Assembly: GCF_900099895.1 (NCBI RefSeq)
Contig: NZ_FNDY01000030.1
Location: 1-56,076 of the forward strand
Source of the DNA: Paenibacillus naphthalenovorans
GTDB lineage: Bacteria > Bacillota > Bacilli > Paenibacillales > NBRC-103111
DNA length: 56,076 nucleotides
Reading direction: 5' to 3'
The translations under genes and the position numbers were made by a program. The notes under the pieces are model-generated. The model was not told the DNA's origin. It searched no databases and worked only from the letters and a program-made list of their open reading frames with translations. The stretch's first letter is position 1. Every line of letters begins with the position of its first letter. Positions 25,538 through 35,014 of this stretch are shown here, piece after piece.

Positions 25538-26421
25538 AAGCGCATGAAGTGACCGGCCTCAAGAAAAGGTCCATCCTGACTCAGTCGATTCCTAAGCTGA
25601 ACCGGAATGCTGTGAAAACCAGTGCGATCTTTTTGATTCTTTGCGCGGCCTCCGTCTTATTTTTGCTTCCTTTTATCTGGATGCTTTCCACAGCATTAAA
25701 AACGCCGGCAGAAGCGGCTGGAAGCAGGATTCATATCATTCCCGAGAAGCTGATGTGGAGCAATTTCGGGGATGCGCTGAATGCCGCTCCGTTCATGGGC
25801 TACGTAGGGAACAGCTTGATTGTGGCGGTCTTCGCCGTCATCATGACGGTTTTCATTAACTGTCTTGCGGGGTATGCCTTTGCCAAATATCAATTTGTCG
25901 GCAAAACGATTCTTTTTATGATGGTCATAAGCACCTTGATGATTCCCACGCAAATTATTATGGTGCCCAATTTCTATATCTTGAAGCAATTGGATTGGAT
26001 CAATACTTACGCAGGACTCATCGTTCCGCGGGGCGCGGAGGCGTTCGGCCTTTTCCTGGCCAGGCAGTACATCATGAACATCCCCGACTCCCTCGTCGAA
26101 GCGGCGCGAATTGACGGCGCGGGTGAGTTCAAAATTTTTAACCGGATCATCTTGCCCAACGTGAAGCCCTTGATCGCCGTACTGGTCATTTTCACCTTCA
26201 TGTGGAGATGGAACGATCTGATTTGGCCGCTGATCGCAGTCTCCGAGAAGAGCATGTACACCGTCCAGCTGGGCCTGGCTATGGTCAAAGGGGAGCATTA
26301 CATCGATTGGACGATGACCATGTGTCTGACACTGCTTTCCATTATCCCGATCATGATCGTATTCCTGCTGTTCCAGCGCTATTTTGTCCAGGGAATGGTC
26401 AGTTCGGGAACAAAAGAATAA
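25534..26421 (+). CDS. Sugar ABC transporter permease (MalG/UgpE type)
   Basis: A 295-residue permease with six transmembrane segments and the EAA loop EAARIDGAGEFKIFN. It forms the heterodimeric channel with the product at 24653. The GH4 gene follows 43 nt later. Confidence 0.93.
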   Translation: MKAHEVTGLKKRSILTQSIPKLNRNAVKTSAIFLILCAASVLFLLPFIWMLSTALKTPAEAAGSRIHIIPEKLMWSNFGDALNAAPFMGYVGNSLIVAVFAVIMTVFINCLAGYAFAKYQFVGKTILFMMVISTLMIPTQIIMVPNFYILKQLDWINTYAGLIVPRGAEAFGLFLARQYIMNIPDSLVEAARIDGAGEFKIFNRIILPNVKPLIAVLVIFTFMWRWNDLIWPLIAVSEKSMYTVQLGLAMVKGEHYIDWTMTMCLTLLSIIPIMIVFLLFQRYFVQGMVSSGTKE

Positions 26422-26464
26422 TTAAACATAGGAGAGAGAATATCATTTCATGGGAGGAACCAAC

Positions 26465-27787
26465 ATGCCTAAGATAACAATTATTGGAGCGGGAAGCGTA
26501 GTTTTTGCAAAACGGTTGATTTCTGATATTTTATCGTATCCAGAGCTTTCGAACAGTACCTTCAGTTTAACCGATATCCACCCGGTTCGCCTGCAGACTG
26601 CGGAGAAAATGGCCAAAAAATTGGGGGAACAGTTTGGCAATCAGGCGCGGGTGGAAGCTACGCTCGATCGCAGGGCAGCCTTAACGGGTGCGGATTATGT
26701 ACTGAACCTTATCCAGGTGGGCATGCATGAGGCGACGTTAAAGGATTTTGAAATTCCTAAAAAATATGGTGTAAAACAGACCATTGCCGATACGCTGGGG
26801 ATTGGCGGCGTGTTCAGAGCATTGCGTACAGCTCCGGTCATGCTTGATTTCTGCCGTGAAATGGAAGAGGTTTGTCCTGATGCCCTTTTGCTGAACTATA
26901 CGAACCCCATGGCCATGCTTATGCTGGCTGTGGCGAAGGCGAGATCCGTCAAGGCGGTCGGGCTTTGCCACAGCGTCCAGAATACGGCGGATGATTTGGC
27001 TTCCTATCTTAACATTCCGGTAGAAGAGCTGGATTACAAGGTGGCCGGCATTAACCATATGGCCTGGTTCCTGGAGCTCAAGTGGAAGGGAGAGGATTTG
27101 TATCCGAAGCTCTTTCAAGCGATGGAAAACGAGGAGATATTCGCAAAAGACAAGGTTCGCTTTGAAATGATGCGGCGGCTGAACTATTTTGTGACCGAAT
27201 CCAGTGAGCATATGTCCGAATATACGCCTTATTTCAATAAGCGGGATGATTTGATCCAGCGTTTTGATATTCCGATTGACGAGTATATCCGCCGTAGTGA
27301 GCGAAACCTGCAGCGGTTTGAGGAAACCAGGCGGAAGATTGAAAACGGCGAATCGTTCGAGACGGAAAAAAGCCATGAATACGGCGCTCCGATCATTCAC
27401 TCGATTGAAACGGGAACCGACCGTGTCATTTGGGGGAATGTCCTGAACACCAACCTCATCACTAACCTGCCGCAAAATGCATGCGTGGAAGTGCCCTGCC
27501 TTGTGAATAAGGGAGGAGTTCAGCCTTGCCATGTGGGGGACCTTCCGCCGCAGCTGGCAGCCATCAACATGACCAATATTAACGTTCAGCAGCTGACGGT
27601 TGAGGCTGTGCTTACAGGCAATGTGGATTATGTGTATCAGGCGGCTATGCTGGATCCGCATACCTCGTCCGTATTGTCTTTAGATGAAATCTGGGATATG
27701 ACCAAAGAATTGTTGGACGCCCACGCGGATTTGCTGCCTCAGTTTACAAAGGGGCGGAATGTTGTGTTGAATCCGTCCGTGTCCTAG
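26465..27787 (+). CDS. Family GH4 glycoside hydrolase (alpha-galactosidase MelA-like)
   Basis: A 440-residue GH4 enzyme. These use NAD and a divalent metal and work by transient oxidation of the sugar. The nucleotide-binding motif GAGSVVF is at 8-14, the metal/catalytic Cys168-His169 lies in GLCHSVQ, and His198 in GINHMAWF, the MelA-type pattern. The start is ATG 26465 after GGGAGGA; an ATG at 26450 would overlap that site. It closes the operon with the ABC importer, so the imported sugar is probably an alpha-galactoside such as melibiose, or an alpha-galacturonide, which some members of this family hydrolyse. Confidence 0.88.
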   Translation: MPKITIIGAGSVVFAKRLISDILSYPELSNSTFSLTDIHPVRLQTAEKMAKKLGEQFGNQARVEATLDRRAALTGADYVLNLIQVGMHEATLKDFEIPKKYGVKQTIADTLGIGGVFRALRTAPVMLDFCREMEEVCPDALLLNYTNPMAMLMLAVAKARSVKAVGLCHSVQNTADDLASYLNIPVEELDYKVAGINHMAWFLELKWKGEDLYPKLFQAMENEEIFAKDKVRFEMMRRLNYFVTESSEHMSEYTPYFNKRDDLIQRFDIPIDEYIRRSERNLQRFEETRRKIENGESFETEKSHEYGAPIIHSIETGTDRVIWGNVLNTNLITNLPQNACVEVPCLVNKGGVQPCHVGDLPPQLAAINMTNINVQQLTVEAVLTGNVDYVYQAAMLDPHTSSVLSLDEIWDMTKELLDAHADLLPQFTKGRNVVLNPSVS

Positions 27788-27825
27788 GTAGGAAGCGTCT
27801 GATCATCAAAGCTGCAAAGGGCTGC

Positions 27826-27852
27826 TCCTTTAAAAGGAGCGGCTCTTTATTT
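27826..27852 (+). terminator. Terminator after the GH4 gene
   Basis: Hairpin GCTGCTCCTT / AAGGAGCGGC flanked by AAAGG and CTCTTT. Confidence 0.75.
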
Positions 27853-28120
27853 TATCTCCGAAGCATCGGTTCTGCGCCGTCGATGTAAAGTTTGGCGGCT
27901 GAAACAAGGAAAGATTCCTGCCGGCCGGAAACAGCATCGGATCCGCAATCTGCTCCGGGAAGCCCGGGGTTATACAGCAGATGAATTTTTCCTTGTTTCC
28001 CATCTATTGCAAGGCATCCCGGCCATGAGGCGATGATTTGAGCTTGCCGCATTCGAATTACCGAATATTCGTACTACATGGTTGAGCCCGGATGTGATAA
28101 AATAGTGGCTATGACTTGCA
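27853..28120. other. Spacer between the sugar operon and ppc
   Basis: A 66-codon open frame exists on the minus strand (27852-28052), but it has no recognisable domain and no clear ribosome binding site. I leave it as possible gene debris. I could not define the ppc promoter with confidence. Confidence 0.3.
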
Positions 28121-28141
28121 TTGGTAGGATGGAGGGTACTC

Positions 28142-30928
28142 ATGTCGGAATCAGCTAGTTTAATCAACAAAAACACGTCCAACAATCTGCTGCGCAGAGA
28201 CGTACGGTTTCTCGGGCATATTTTGGGCGAAATGCTTGTGCATCAGGGCGGCAATGAGCTGTTTACTATTGTAGAGAAAATCAGAGAGATGAGTAAATCG
28301 CTTCGCGCCCAATATTCACCGGAAATGTATGCCGAACTTAAAAACACGATGAACGGCCTGGCGCCGGAAATCCGGTATCAGGTGATCCGCGCATTTGCTA
28401 TTTATTTCCAGTTGGTTAATATTGCCGAACAAAACCACCGTATTCGCCGTAAGCGTGACTATGAGCGTACGGCGGGAGAAAGCGTGCAGCCCGGATCGAT
28501 AGAGGATTCGATTCGTGAGCTGAAAAATCTTGGCATCAGCTTTGCCGAAGTGCAGGAGATGATTCAGGGCATCTCGCTGGAGCTTGTCATGACCGCGCAT
28601 CCGACGGAAGCGACCCGCCGCGCGGTACTCGATATTCATAAGCGCATTGCCAACGACGTTATGGAGCTGGACAACCCGAACCTGACGTTCCGCGAACGGG
28701 AGCAGCTGCGGGAGAAGCTTCTCGGTGAGGTCATCACCCTCTGGCAGACGGATGAGCTGCGGGACCGTAAACCTACGGTTATTGACGAAGTCAAGTACGG
28801 CCTTTATTATTTTGACGAAACCTTGTTCGACGTGCTTCCTCAAGTGTATCAGGAGCTGGAGCGCTGTCTGCACAAATATTATCCGGAAGAGTCGTGGTAC
28901 GTGCCGACGTTCCTGAAATTCGGCTCCTGGATCGGCGGCGATCGCGACGGCAATCCGTCGGTTACCTCCAAGATTACGTGGCAGACGCTCACGATGCACC
29001 GGAATCTGGTCTTGAAGAAATATGAAGAGCAGCTGACCGGACTCATGCGGCACATGAGCTTCAGCAAGAATATCGTCGAGGTGACGAAAGAGCTGCTGGA
29101 TTCCATTGAAAAGGACCGCAGCAACGTCATTCTTCCTCCAGATGTGGTATGGCGCAACGAGAAAGAGCCTTATCGCATTAAAGTAAAGTATATGATTCAG
29201 AAAATCCGAAATACGGCCGATCCGAACGTCGGAGAAGGGCAAAAATACAACAATCCGTCTGAGTTCATGGAAGATCTGCTGGTGATAGAACGCAGCCTGC
29301 GCAATCACTATGCCGATTTTATCGCCGATACGTATGTACGGACGATCATTCGTCAAGTCGAATTGTTCGGCTTCCACCTTGTTACGTTAGATATAAGGCA
29401 GCACAGCAAGGAGCATGAATCGGCCATGACGGAGATATTGGCCAAAATGAGCATTTGTCCGGATTACGGAGCTTTGACGGAAGAGCAAAAAATCGAGCTG
29501 CTGACAGGCATCCTGAACGATCCCAGACCGATTACATCACCGTACCTTCACTATACCGAATCGACACAGGAGTGCCTGGACGTGTATCGCGTGATCCGCA
29601 AAGCCCAGCAGGAATTCGGCCGGAGCTGCATCTCCAGTTACTTGATCAGTATGACCCAGGGGGCCAGCGATCTTCTGGAAGTGCTCGTCTTCGGTAAAGA
29701 AGCGGGGTTGTATCAGCATGAAGAGGACGGTTCGATTACCTGCACGCTGCAGTCCGTTCCCCTGTTCGAAACGATCGACGACCTGCATGCGGCCCCGGAA
29801 ATTATGACGACGCTGTTCCAAATTCCTGCGTACCGCAACAGCTTGAACAGCACGAACCACCTGCAGGAAATCATGCTCGGTTATTCCGACAGCAACAAGG
29901 ACGGCGGTGTGATTACCGCCAACTGGGAACTGCGCGTGGCGCTGCGCAGCATTACGGCCGCGGCCAAGCCGTTCGGCGTGAAGCTGAAGTTTTTCCATGG
30001 CCGCGGAGGTGCGCTCGGCCGCGGGGGAATGCCGCTTAACCGCAGTATCCTGGCGCAGCCTGCAGATACGGTCGGCGGCGGCATCAAGATTACGGAGCAG
30101 GGCGAGGTGCTTTCTTCGCGTTATTCGATGAAAGGCATCGCGTACCGCAGTCTGGAGCAAGCGACATCCGCGCTGATTACGAGCGCTTTGTGGGCAAAGA
30201 ACCCGCAAATCAACGATGCCGAGCAAGGCTGGGAAGAAATTATGTCCAGGATTTCCGAGAAGGCGCAGCAGAAGTATCAGGATTTGATCTTCCGCGATCC
30301 GGATTTCCTGACGTTCTTCAAGGAAACGACGCCCCTTCCGGAGATTGGCGAGCTGAACATCGGTTCCCGTCCGTCCAAACGCAAGAACAGCGACCGTTTT
30401 GAGGATCTGAGGGCCATCCCGTGGGTTTTCGCGTGGACGCAGAGCCGGTATTTGCTTCCGGCCTGGTACGCTTCCGGTTACGGTTTGAACAGCTTCTATC
30501 AAGAAAATCCGGACAATCTGAAAATCATGCAGGATATGTATCAGCATTGGTCATTCTTCCGCTCGCTGATCGACAACCTTCAGATGGCGCTGGCCAAGGC
30601 GGACCTTGTGATTGCCAAAGAATACAGCAGCTTGATTCACGATCAGGGCATCGCTGAACGTATTTTCAATCTGATTCAAGACGAGTACCGTCAAACCTCG
30701 GAGCTCATTTTGAAAATTACCGGTCAACAGGAAATTCTCGACAACGTACCGGTGATTCAGGAGTCGATCCGCTTGCGCAACCCATACGTCGATCCGCTCA
30801 GCTATATGCAGGTAGGCCTCTTGTCGGAGCTTCGTTCGCTGCGGGAGCAGGGGGATGCCGATTCGCTGCTGCGTGAGGTGCTGTTGACGATCAACGGCAT
30901 TGCCGCAGGCCTTCGCAATACGGGCTGA
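28142..30928 (+). CDS. ppc: Phosphoenolpyruvate carboxylase
   Basis: A 928-residue enzyme that carboxylates phosphoenolpyruvate to oxaloacetate, replenishing the citric acid cycle. The first catalytic motif TAHPTEATRR contains His153. Other family signatures are GSWIGGDRDGNP, GYSDSNKDGG (Lys586) and FHGRGGALGRGG (Arg621). The C-terminus is the canonical NTG. The ATG at 28142 has GGAGGG upstream; a longer in-frame start at 28121 would swallow that site. It stands alone between two terminators. Confidence 0.97.
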   Translation: MSESASLINKNTSNNLLRRDVRFLGHILGEMLVHQGGNELFTIVEKIREMSKSLRAQYSPEMYAELKNTMNGLAPEIRYQVIRAFAIYFQLVNIAEQNHRIRRKRDYERTAGESVQPGSIEDSIRELKNLGISFAEVQEMIQGISLELVMTAHPTEATRRAVLDIHKRIANDVMELDNPNLTFREREQLREKLLGEVITLWQTDELRDRKPTVIDEVKYGLYYFDETLFDVLPQVYQELERCLHKYYPEESWYVPTFLKFGSWIGGDRDGNPSVTSKITWQTLTMHRNLVLKKYEEQLTGLMRHMSFSKNIVEVTKELLDSIEKDRSNVILPPDVVWRNEKEPYRIKVKYMIQKIRNTADPNVGEGQKYNNPSEFMEDLLVIERSLRNHYADFIADTYVRTIIRQVELFGFHLVTLDIRQHSKEHESAMTEILAKMSICPDYGALTEEQKIELLTGILNDPRPITSPYLHYTESTQECLDVYRVIRKAQQEFGRSCISSYLISMTQGASDLLEVLVFGKEAGLYQHEEDGSITCTLQSVPLFETIDDLHAAPEIMTTLFQIPAYRNSLNSTNHLQEIMLGYSDSNKDGGVITANWELRVALRSITAAAKPFGVKLKFFHGRGGALGRGGMPLNRSILAQPADTVGGGIKITEQGEVLSSRYSMKGIAYRSLEQATSALITSALWAKNPQINDAEQGWEEIMSRISEKAQQKYQDLIFRDPDFLTFFKETTPLPEIGELNIGSRPSKRKNSDRFEDLRAIPWVFAWTQSRYLLPAWYASGYGLNSFYQENPDNLKIMQDMYQHWSFFRSLIDNLQMALAKADLVIAKEYSSLIHDQGIAERIFNLIQDEYRQTSELILKITGQQEILDNVPVIQESIRLRNPYVDPLSYMQVGLLSELRSLREQGDADSLLREVLLTINGIAAGLRNTG

Positions 30929-30943
30929 TGACGTCGGCGCATA

Positions 30944-30986
30944 CAAAATCCGGGACTTGGCATGGCCAAGCCTCCCGGATTTTTTA
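30944..30986 (+). terminator. Terminator of ppc
   Basis: AAAATCCGGGA pairs with TCCCGGATTTT with an inner CTTGGC/GCCAAG stem and a T-run. Confidence 0.85.
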
Positions 30987-31339
30987 ATCCCGCCGGAATG
31001 GATCGGATGATCCGGCACATCCGGCTACTTTTTGATACCCGAGCCTTTTTTGGATAGGATAAAAACGATTTTCATCATTATGGAACAAAGCCCGCCTGAT
31101 TCTGCGGCCGTGTTCCATGGCTCATTTCCGTTTGACCGCCGCTCGATTCCGACCAAATCCTCCCGAATCTGCAGCATTCTTTCACTTTCTTTTGCAGGAG
31201 ACTGTACAGCGGGGCGAAGGATTTGGTATGCTTTTTACAATAGCAAGGATCGTGATTTGGAGAGAATAGCATGGTCTTTGAAGAATCCGAATTTTGACGC
31301 AGGTGGAACAGGGTCCGATTCGGAGTTGGAGGTAGGTTG
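30987..31339. other. Spacer upstream of sigW
   Basis: A forward open frame at 31032-31343 shows no protein family features and overlaps the sigW start, so I do not call it. I could not find a convincing autoregulatory ECF promoter (TGAAAC with CGTA) by eye. Confidence 0.35.
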
Positions 31340-31906
31340 GTGAATCAATTGGACACCCGGCTCGCCAAGCTGGCCCGTCAGGGAGACCGGGCGGCTTTTG
31401 CCGAATTGGTGGAGCTATATAAAGAAAAAATTTATCATCTCGCTTACCGCATGCTGCAAAATCGGCATGAGGCGGAGGAGATTGTACAAGAGACGTTCCT
31501 GAGGGTATACACGAATCTGGACCGGTTTGACGAGGAGCAGAAATTTTCCACATGGATTTACCGGATTGGTACGAATCTTTGCATTGACCGGCTTCGCAAA
31601 CGAAAGGTCAATTATTCTCTGGATGCGGAGATGGGCGAAGGGGAAGGAAACGATTGGTATTCTACCCTGCCCAGCCGCGAAGAGACGCCGGACCAGCAGG
31701 TGCTGTTGTCGGAGACTCGCTCCCAGATTCGCGACAGTATAGAGACGCTGCCTGAGAAATATAAGGCGGTCGTCATATTACGGTATTTGCAGGATCTGTC
31801 CCTGCAGGAGATCAGCGAAGTCCTTTCGATGCCGGTGACGACCATCAAAACACGCTTGCACCGGGGCAGGGAATTTTTAAGAAAAAAATTGGAGCAGGTA
31901 TTATAA
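31340..31906 (+). CDS. sigW: ECF sigma factor SigW
   Basis: A 188-residue extracytoplasmic-function sigma factor. Region 2 covers about 20-90 (core binding and -10 recognition, with EAEEIVQETFLRVY and FSTWIYRIGTNLCIDRLRKRK), and region 4 about 125-185 (LSLQEISEVLSMPVTTIKTRLHRGRE). In Bacillus SigW controls the response to envelope stress. I prefer GTG 31340 because GGAGG at 31328 lies at proper spacing; TTG 31337 is the alternative. It is followed by its anti-sigma factor and the cda-glm genes, the standard order in this group. Confidence 0.94.
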   Translation: MNQLDTRLAKLARQGDRAAFAELVELYKEKIYHLAYRMLQNRHEAEEIVQETFLRVYTNLDRFDEEQKFSTWIYRIGTNLCIDRLRKRKVNYSLDAEMGEGEGNDWYSTLPSREETPDQQVLLSETRSQIRDSIETLPEKYKAVVILRYLQDLSLQEISEVLSMPVTTIKTRLHRGREFLRKKLEQVL

Positions 31907-31982
31907 ATTTTGAAACATATGCGTTGCTCGTGCGTAATGTATTGCACAAGCTGCGTAGGAAAGATGAAAGGAGTGGCTTATA

Positions 31983-32594
31983 ATGGATTGCAAGGAAGCC
32001 CTCCCTTTGCTGCACGAGTATTTGGACGGGGGATTAGACCGGAGGGAGTCGGCCAAGCTGAAGGAGCATTTGCTGGTTTGCGAAGCATGCCGGCGGCGTC
32101 TTCAACAGTACGAGAAGGTAGAAGCGCTTGTCCACGCCTGGCCTCCACAGCCGGTGCCGGAAGGGCTTACGGAACGGGTGATGCAAGTCCTGCCTCCCGT
32201 TCGCGAACAACATCCTTGGTATCAATGGATACGCAGGCATCCGGCGGTATCGGTGGCGGCTGTGTTTTTTCTCGTAATGATGTCGGTCTTTGTTTCCACA
32301 TGGAACGATGATAAAGAACTGCTTGTCAAAGGATCAGACCTGCAATCGGTCGTCATCCAAGGGAGCACGGTCTATGTCCCCTTAGGGAAGAAAGTGGCGG
32401 GGGATCTAACGGTCGAGAACGGAGAACTCAAGGTTGACGGCGATATTGAAGGCAATATCGTTGTCATCGACGGGTCAGTTAACCTGGCCTCAACGGCGCA
32501 CATCTCCGGACAAATTAAAGAAATTGACGAAGCGTTTAGCTGGATACTTTATAAAATGAATCAATGGTTCACTCTCGTATCGGGATCGAAATAG
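31983..32594 (+). CDS. rsiW: Anti-sigma-W factor RsiW
   Basis: A 203-residue transmembrane anti-sigma factor. The zinc anti-sigma motif His29-x3-Cys33-x2-Cys36 follows an N-terminal Cys3, and one membrane segment lies at about 88-106. The extracellular part is short-repeat beta rich (ENGELKVDGDIEGNIVVIDG), reminiscent of bactofilin-like repeats, and differs from the short B. subtilis ectodomain. It holds SigW inactive until regulated proteolysis. The ATG at 31983 follows AAGGAGTGG. It is encoded 76 nt after sigW. Confidence 0.92.
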   Translation: MDCKEALPLLHEYLDGGLDRRESAKLKEHLLVCEACRRRLQQYEKVEALVHAWPPQPVPEGLTERVMQVLPPVREQHPWYQWIRRHPAVSVAAVFFLVMMSVFVSTWNDDKELLVKGSDLQSVVIQGSTVYVPLGKKVAGDLTVENGELKVDGDIEGNIVVIDGSVNLASTAHISGQIKEIDEAFSWILYKMNQWFTLVSGSK

Positions 32595-32730
32595 TTCATC
32601 GGTCCCAATTGTTATAAATCCTTCCTTACCGATGGTCAAAAGGGAGGGTTTTTTGCTGTAAATATGGTATGATTTAAGGAAGGGGACAATAATAGAAAGA
32701 AATCACCGCGGCAGGTTGGGGGCACACGCG

Positions 32731-33534
32731 ATGGAGTGGATTACAGACATAGGTATTACAGATATTATAGATATATTGATTGTCAGCTATGTGATTTACC
32801 AGTTAATTCTGTTGGTCAGAGGAACACGGGCGATTCAACTGCTCAAAGGGATTCTCGTCGTCGTGGTGACTTGGGCGCTCAGTTCCTGGTTCAAGCTGAA
32901 TACGCTTCAGTGGATGATGAATCAGATATTCACATTCGGGCTCGTCGGCGTCATTATCATCTTCCAGCCGGAGCTTCGCCGGGCGCTTGAACAGCTCGGA
33001 CGAGGCAAACTTTTCAGCCGTACGAACGTTGAGGAGCAGGATATCAACCGGCAGATCAACGAGGTGCTGAGAGCGGTACAATATATGGCGCAGCGGAAAA
33101 TCGGGGCGCTGATTGTGTTCGAACGGGAAACCGGACTGAACGATTATGTGGAATCGGGCATTCAACTCGAATCGCAGATCAGCTCGGAGCTGCTTATTAA
33201 TATTTTCATACCTAACACGCCGCTGCATGACGGGGCTGTCATTATCAGCAAATCCAGGCTGATGGCTGCCGGCTGCTATTTGCCGTTGTCGGAGAATCCA
33301 TTTATCAGCAAAGAGCTCGGCACTCGTCACCGGGCGGCGATTGGCATGAGTGAAGTATCTGATGCGATGTGCGTGATAGTATCCGAAGAAACGGGTCAAG
33401 TATCGCTGGCCTTGAATGGCCATGTCCTGCGGGACATTAAAGAGGATGCGCTGCTGGCCAAGCTGTTCGAGGAATTAAAGCCGAAGATGAAAATCAAGGA
33501 AAAGAGCTCCATTTGGAAATGGAGGCGACGGTAA
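32731..33534 (+). CDS. cdaA: Diadenylate cyclase CdaA
   Basis: A 267-residue membrane-bound DAC-domain enzyme that makes cyclic di-AMP from two ATP. Three N-terminal transmembrane helices (about 11-29, 39-55, 64-79) precede the catalytic domain, which carries Asp167-Gly-Ala and Arg199-His-Arg. Cyclic di-AMP controls potassium and osmotic balance and cell-wall homeostasis. The start is ATG 32731 preceded by a G-rich site; a TTG at 32716 is possible. The cdaR gene starts right after the stop, and CdaR and GlmM are known modulators of CdaA. Confidence 0.95.
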   Translation: MEWITDIGITDIIDILIVSYVIYQLILLVRGTRAIQLLKGILVVVVTWALSSWFKLNTLQWMMNQIFTFGLVGVIIIFQPELRRALEQLGRGKLFSRTNVEEQDINRQINEVLRAVQYMAQRKIGALIVFERETGLNDYVESGIQLESQISSELLINIFIPNTPLHDGAVIISKSRLMAAGCYLPLSENPFISKELGTRHRAAIGMSEVSDAMCVIVSEETGQVSLALNGHVLRDIKEDALLAKLFEELKPKMKIKEKSSIWKWRRR

Positions 33535-33535
33535 G

Positions 33536-34813
33536 ATGGACCAATGGTTACGCAACACGAACGTCGTAAAGGTAGTGGCCCTCGTCATCGGTATTTTGCT
33601 GTGGGCGGTCGTACGAATGGACGGCAGCTCCATTCCCGGATCGACAGGGACGGGAACGGTGGAAGAAACGATTGGGAATGTAGCGGTCACGCCCAAGTAT
33701 AATGAAGATCAATTTTTTATTGAGGATATCTCCCCGGCGCAAGTTACGGTGACGATAGCAGGGAGAAGCTCTACGTTGAAGCGTGTCTTGAATTCGGCCA
33801 ATTATTCGGTGGAGCTGGATTTAACGAACACCGGCAAAGGGGAGCATATGGTTCCGCTAACTCCGGTAGGGTTCCCATCCAGTGTATCGGTCAAAATCAC
33901 ACCGGCATATGCTAAAGTGGTTGTCGATGAGAAGAAAAACAAATCGATGCCGGTGACGGTCCAGGTTACGGGGACGCCGGCGGTCGGTTTGAAGGCGGGA
34001 CAGCCGGTGGTTAAACCGAAGCAGGTCACCGTAGGTGTGCCAAGCCGTATCTATGAGGCCGTGGAGTCGGTCCGGGCCGATGTGGATGTAGATAAGGCGG
34101 ATTCACCGGTCACGGCCCAGGCGAAGCTGGTTGCTTATGACAAGGACGGTAAAGCGATCGAGGAGGCCATCATCAATCCTGCGGTAGTGGAAGTGGAAGT
34201 GCCTATTACAAGTCCGTTCAAGCTGGTGCCGCTGCAAGTGAAGCTGGTAGGTGAACCGCCGCCGGGCTTTGCGGTATCGGGTATTCGCCAAAGCATCGAC
34301 AAGGTTACGGTGTACGGAGCTCAGGACATGCTGGATCGGCTGGAGTTCTACGAAGGGCCGCAGGTGGATCTTTCCGGGCTGAAAGAGGATAAAGAATTCA
34401 CACTGCCGATTCCGCTTCGGGGCGATGTAAAGCAGATTGATCCCGGTGAGGTGACGGTGAGCGTCAGCATTGTGCCGTCCCAAACCAAAATATTGGAGTC
34501 GATTCCGCTGTCGATCATCGGTCAAAACGACGGCTTTCATACGAGTGTGCTGATTCCTCAATCAGGGCGATTGAATCTTACGGTCGAGGGAGCGCCGGAC
34601 TGGATTGAAAAGCTGAAGCCCCAGGATGTGCAGGGCATTGTGGATGTGAGCAATTTGCCTCCGGGCCGGCATGAGGTACCGGTGACATGGAACTTGCCGA
34701 CCTTTGTAAAGAAAGGGTCTCAGGAATATCTCAGAGCGACGGTGGAAATCAGTGCCAGGGAGGGCGATGCCTCCGCTCCTTCCGGCACCGCGAATCCTTC
34801 ATCTTCACCGTAA
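33536..34813 (+). CDS. cdaR: CdaA regulator CdaR (YbbR domains)
   Basis: A 425-residue protein with one N-terminal membrane anchor (about 8-26, VVKVVALVIGILLWAVV) followed by four YbbR beta-rich repeats facing the cell exterior and a Pro/Ser-rich tail. CdaR binds and modulates CdaA at the membrane. The ATG at 33536 comes 1 nt after the cdaA stop, so translation is coupled. Confidence 0.93.
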   Translation: MDQWLRNTNVVKVVALVIGILLWAVVRMDGSSIPGSTGTGTVEETIGNVAVTPKYNEDQFFIEDISPAQVTVTIAGRSSTLKRVLNSANYSVELDLTNTGKGEHMVPLTPVGFPSSVSVKITPAYAKVVVDEKKNKSMPVTVQVTGTPAVGLKAGQPVVKPKQVTVGVPSRIYEAVESVRADVDVDKADSPVTAQAKLVAYDKDGKAIEEAIINPAVVEVEVPITSPFKLVPLQVKLVGEPPPGFAVSGIRQSIDKVTVYGAQDMLDRLEFYEGPQVDLSGLKEDKEFTLPIPLRGDVKQIDPGEVTVSVSIVPSQTKILESIPLSIIGQNDGFHTSVLIPQSGRLNLTVEGAPDWIEKLKPQDVQGIVDVSNLPPGRHEVPVTWNLPTFVKKGSQEYLRATVEISAREGDASAPSGTANPSSSP

Positions 34814-35014
34814 CGGTCAGAGGATTTGACCCGCATACAAGGATTAGTGGATAATAAAAGGATCATTGGTTTTTTTAGTGACAGAGTAAACTTGCGGAGC
34901 TGAACCGTTTTTATTGCAAGAAAACCTGCCTCTGATCGCGGTTGCTTATCCAGTGAATGGCTTCGTTTAAGGTTTTCTTATGAAAAGGTTATTGTACTTG
35001 AGGAGAGATAAACT
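34814..35014 (+). other. Leader between cdaR and glmM with a hairpin
   Basis: AAGAAAACCT (about 34918-34927) can pair with AAGGTTTTCTT (about 34970-34980) across a 40-nt interior that is itself partly self-complementary. No gene fits. It may be an attenuator, a processing site or simply a structured spacer. Confidence 0.4.

Noticed and set aside
26738..27661. A 307-codon minus-strand frame opposite the GH4 gene
   Set aside because: Antisense shadow of a well-supported enzyme gene; no ribosome binding site or domain.
27852..28052. A minus-strand 66-codon gene between the GH4 gene and ppc
   Set aside because: No recognisable domain, no clear ribosome binding site, and it runs into the terminator of the sugar operon.
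29537..30547. A long minus-strand open frame opposite ppc
   Set aside because: It mirrors the high-GC codon pattern of ppc on the other strand; the translation has no domain and ppc itself is unmistakable.
31032..31343. A 103-codon gene upstream of sigW
   Set aside because: The translation shows no family features and its end overlaps the sigW ribosome binding site and start.
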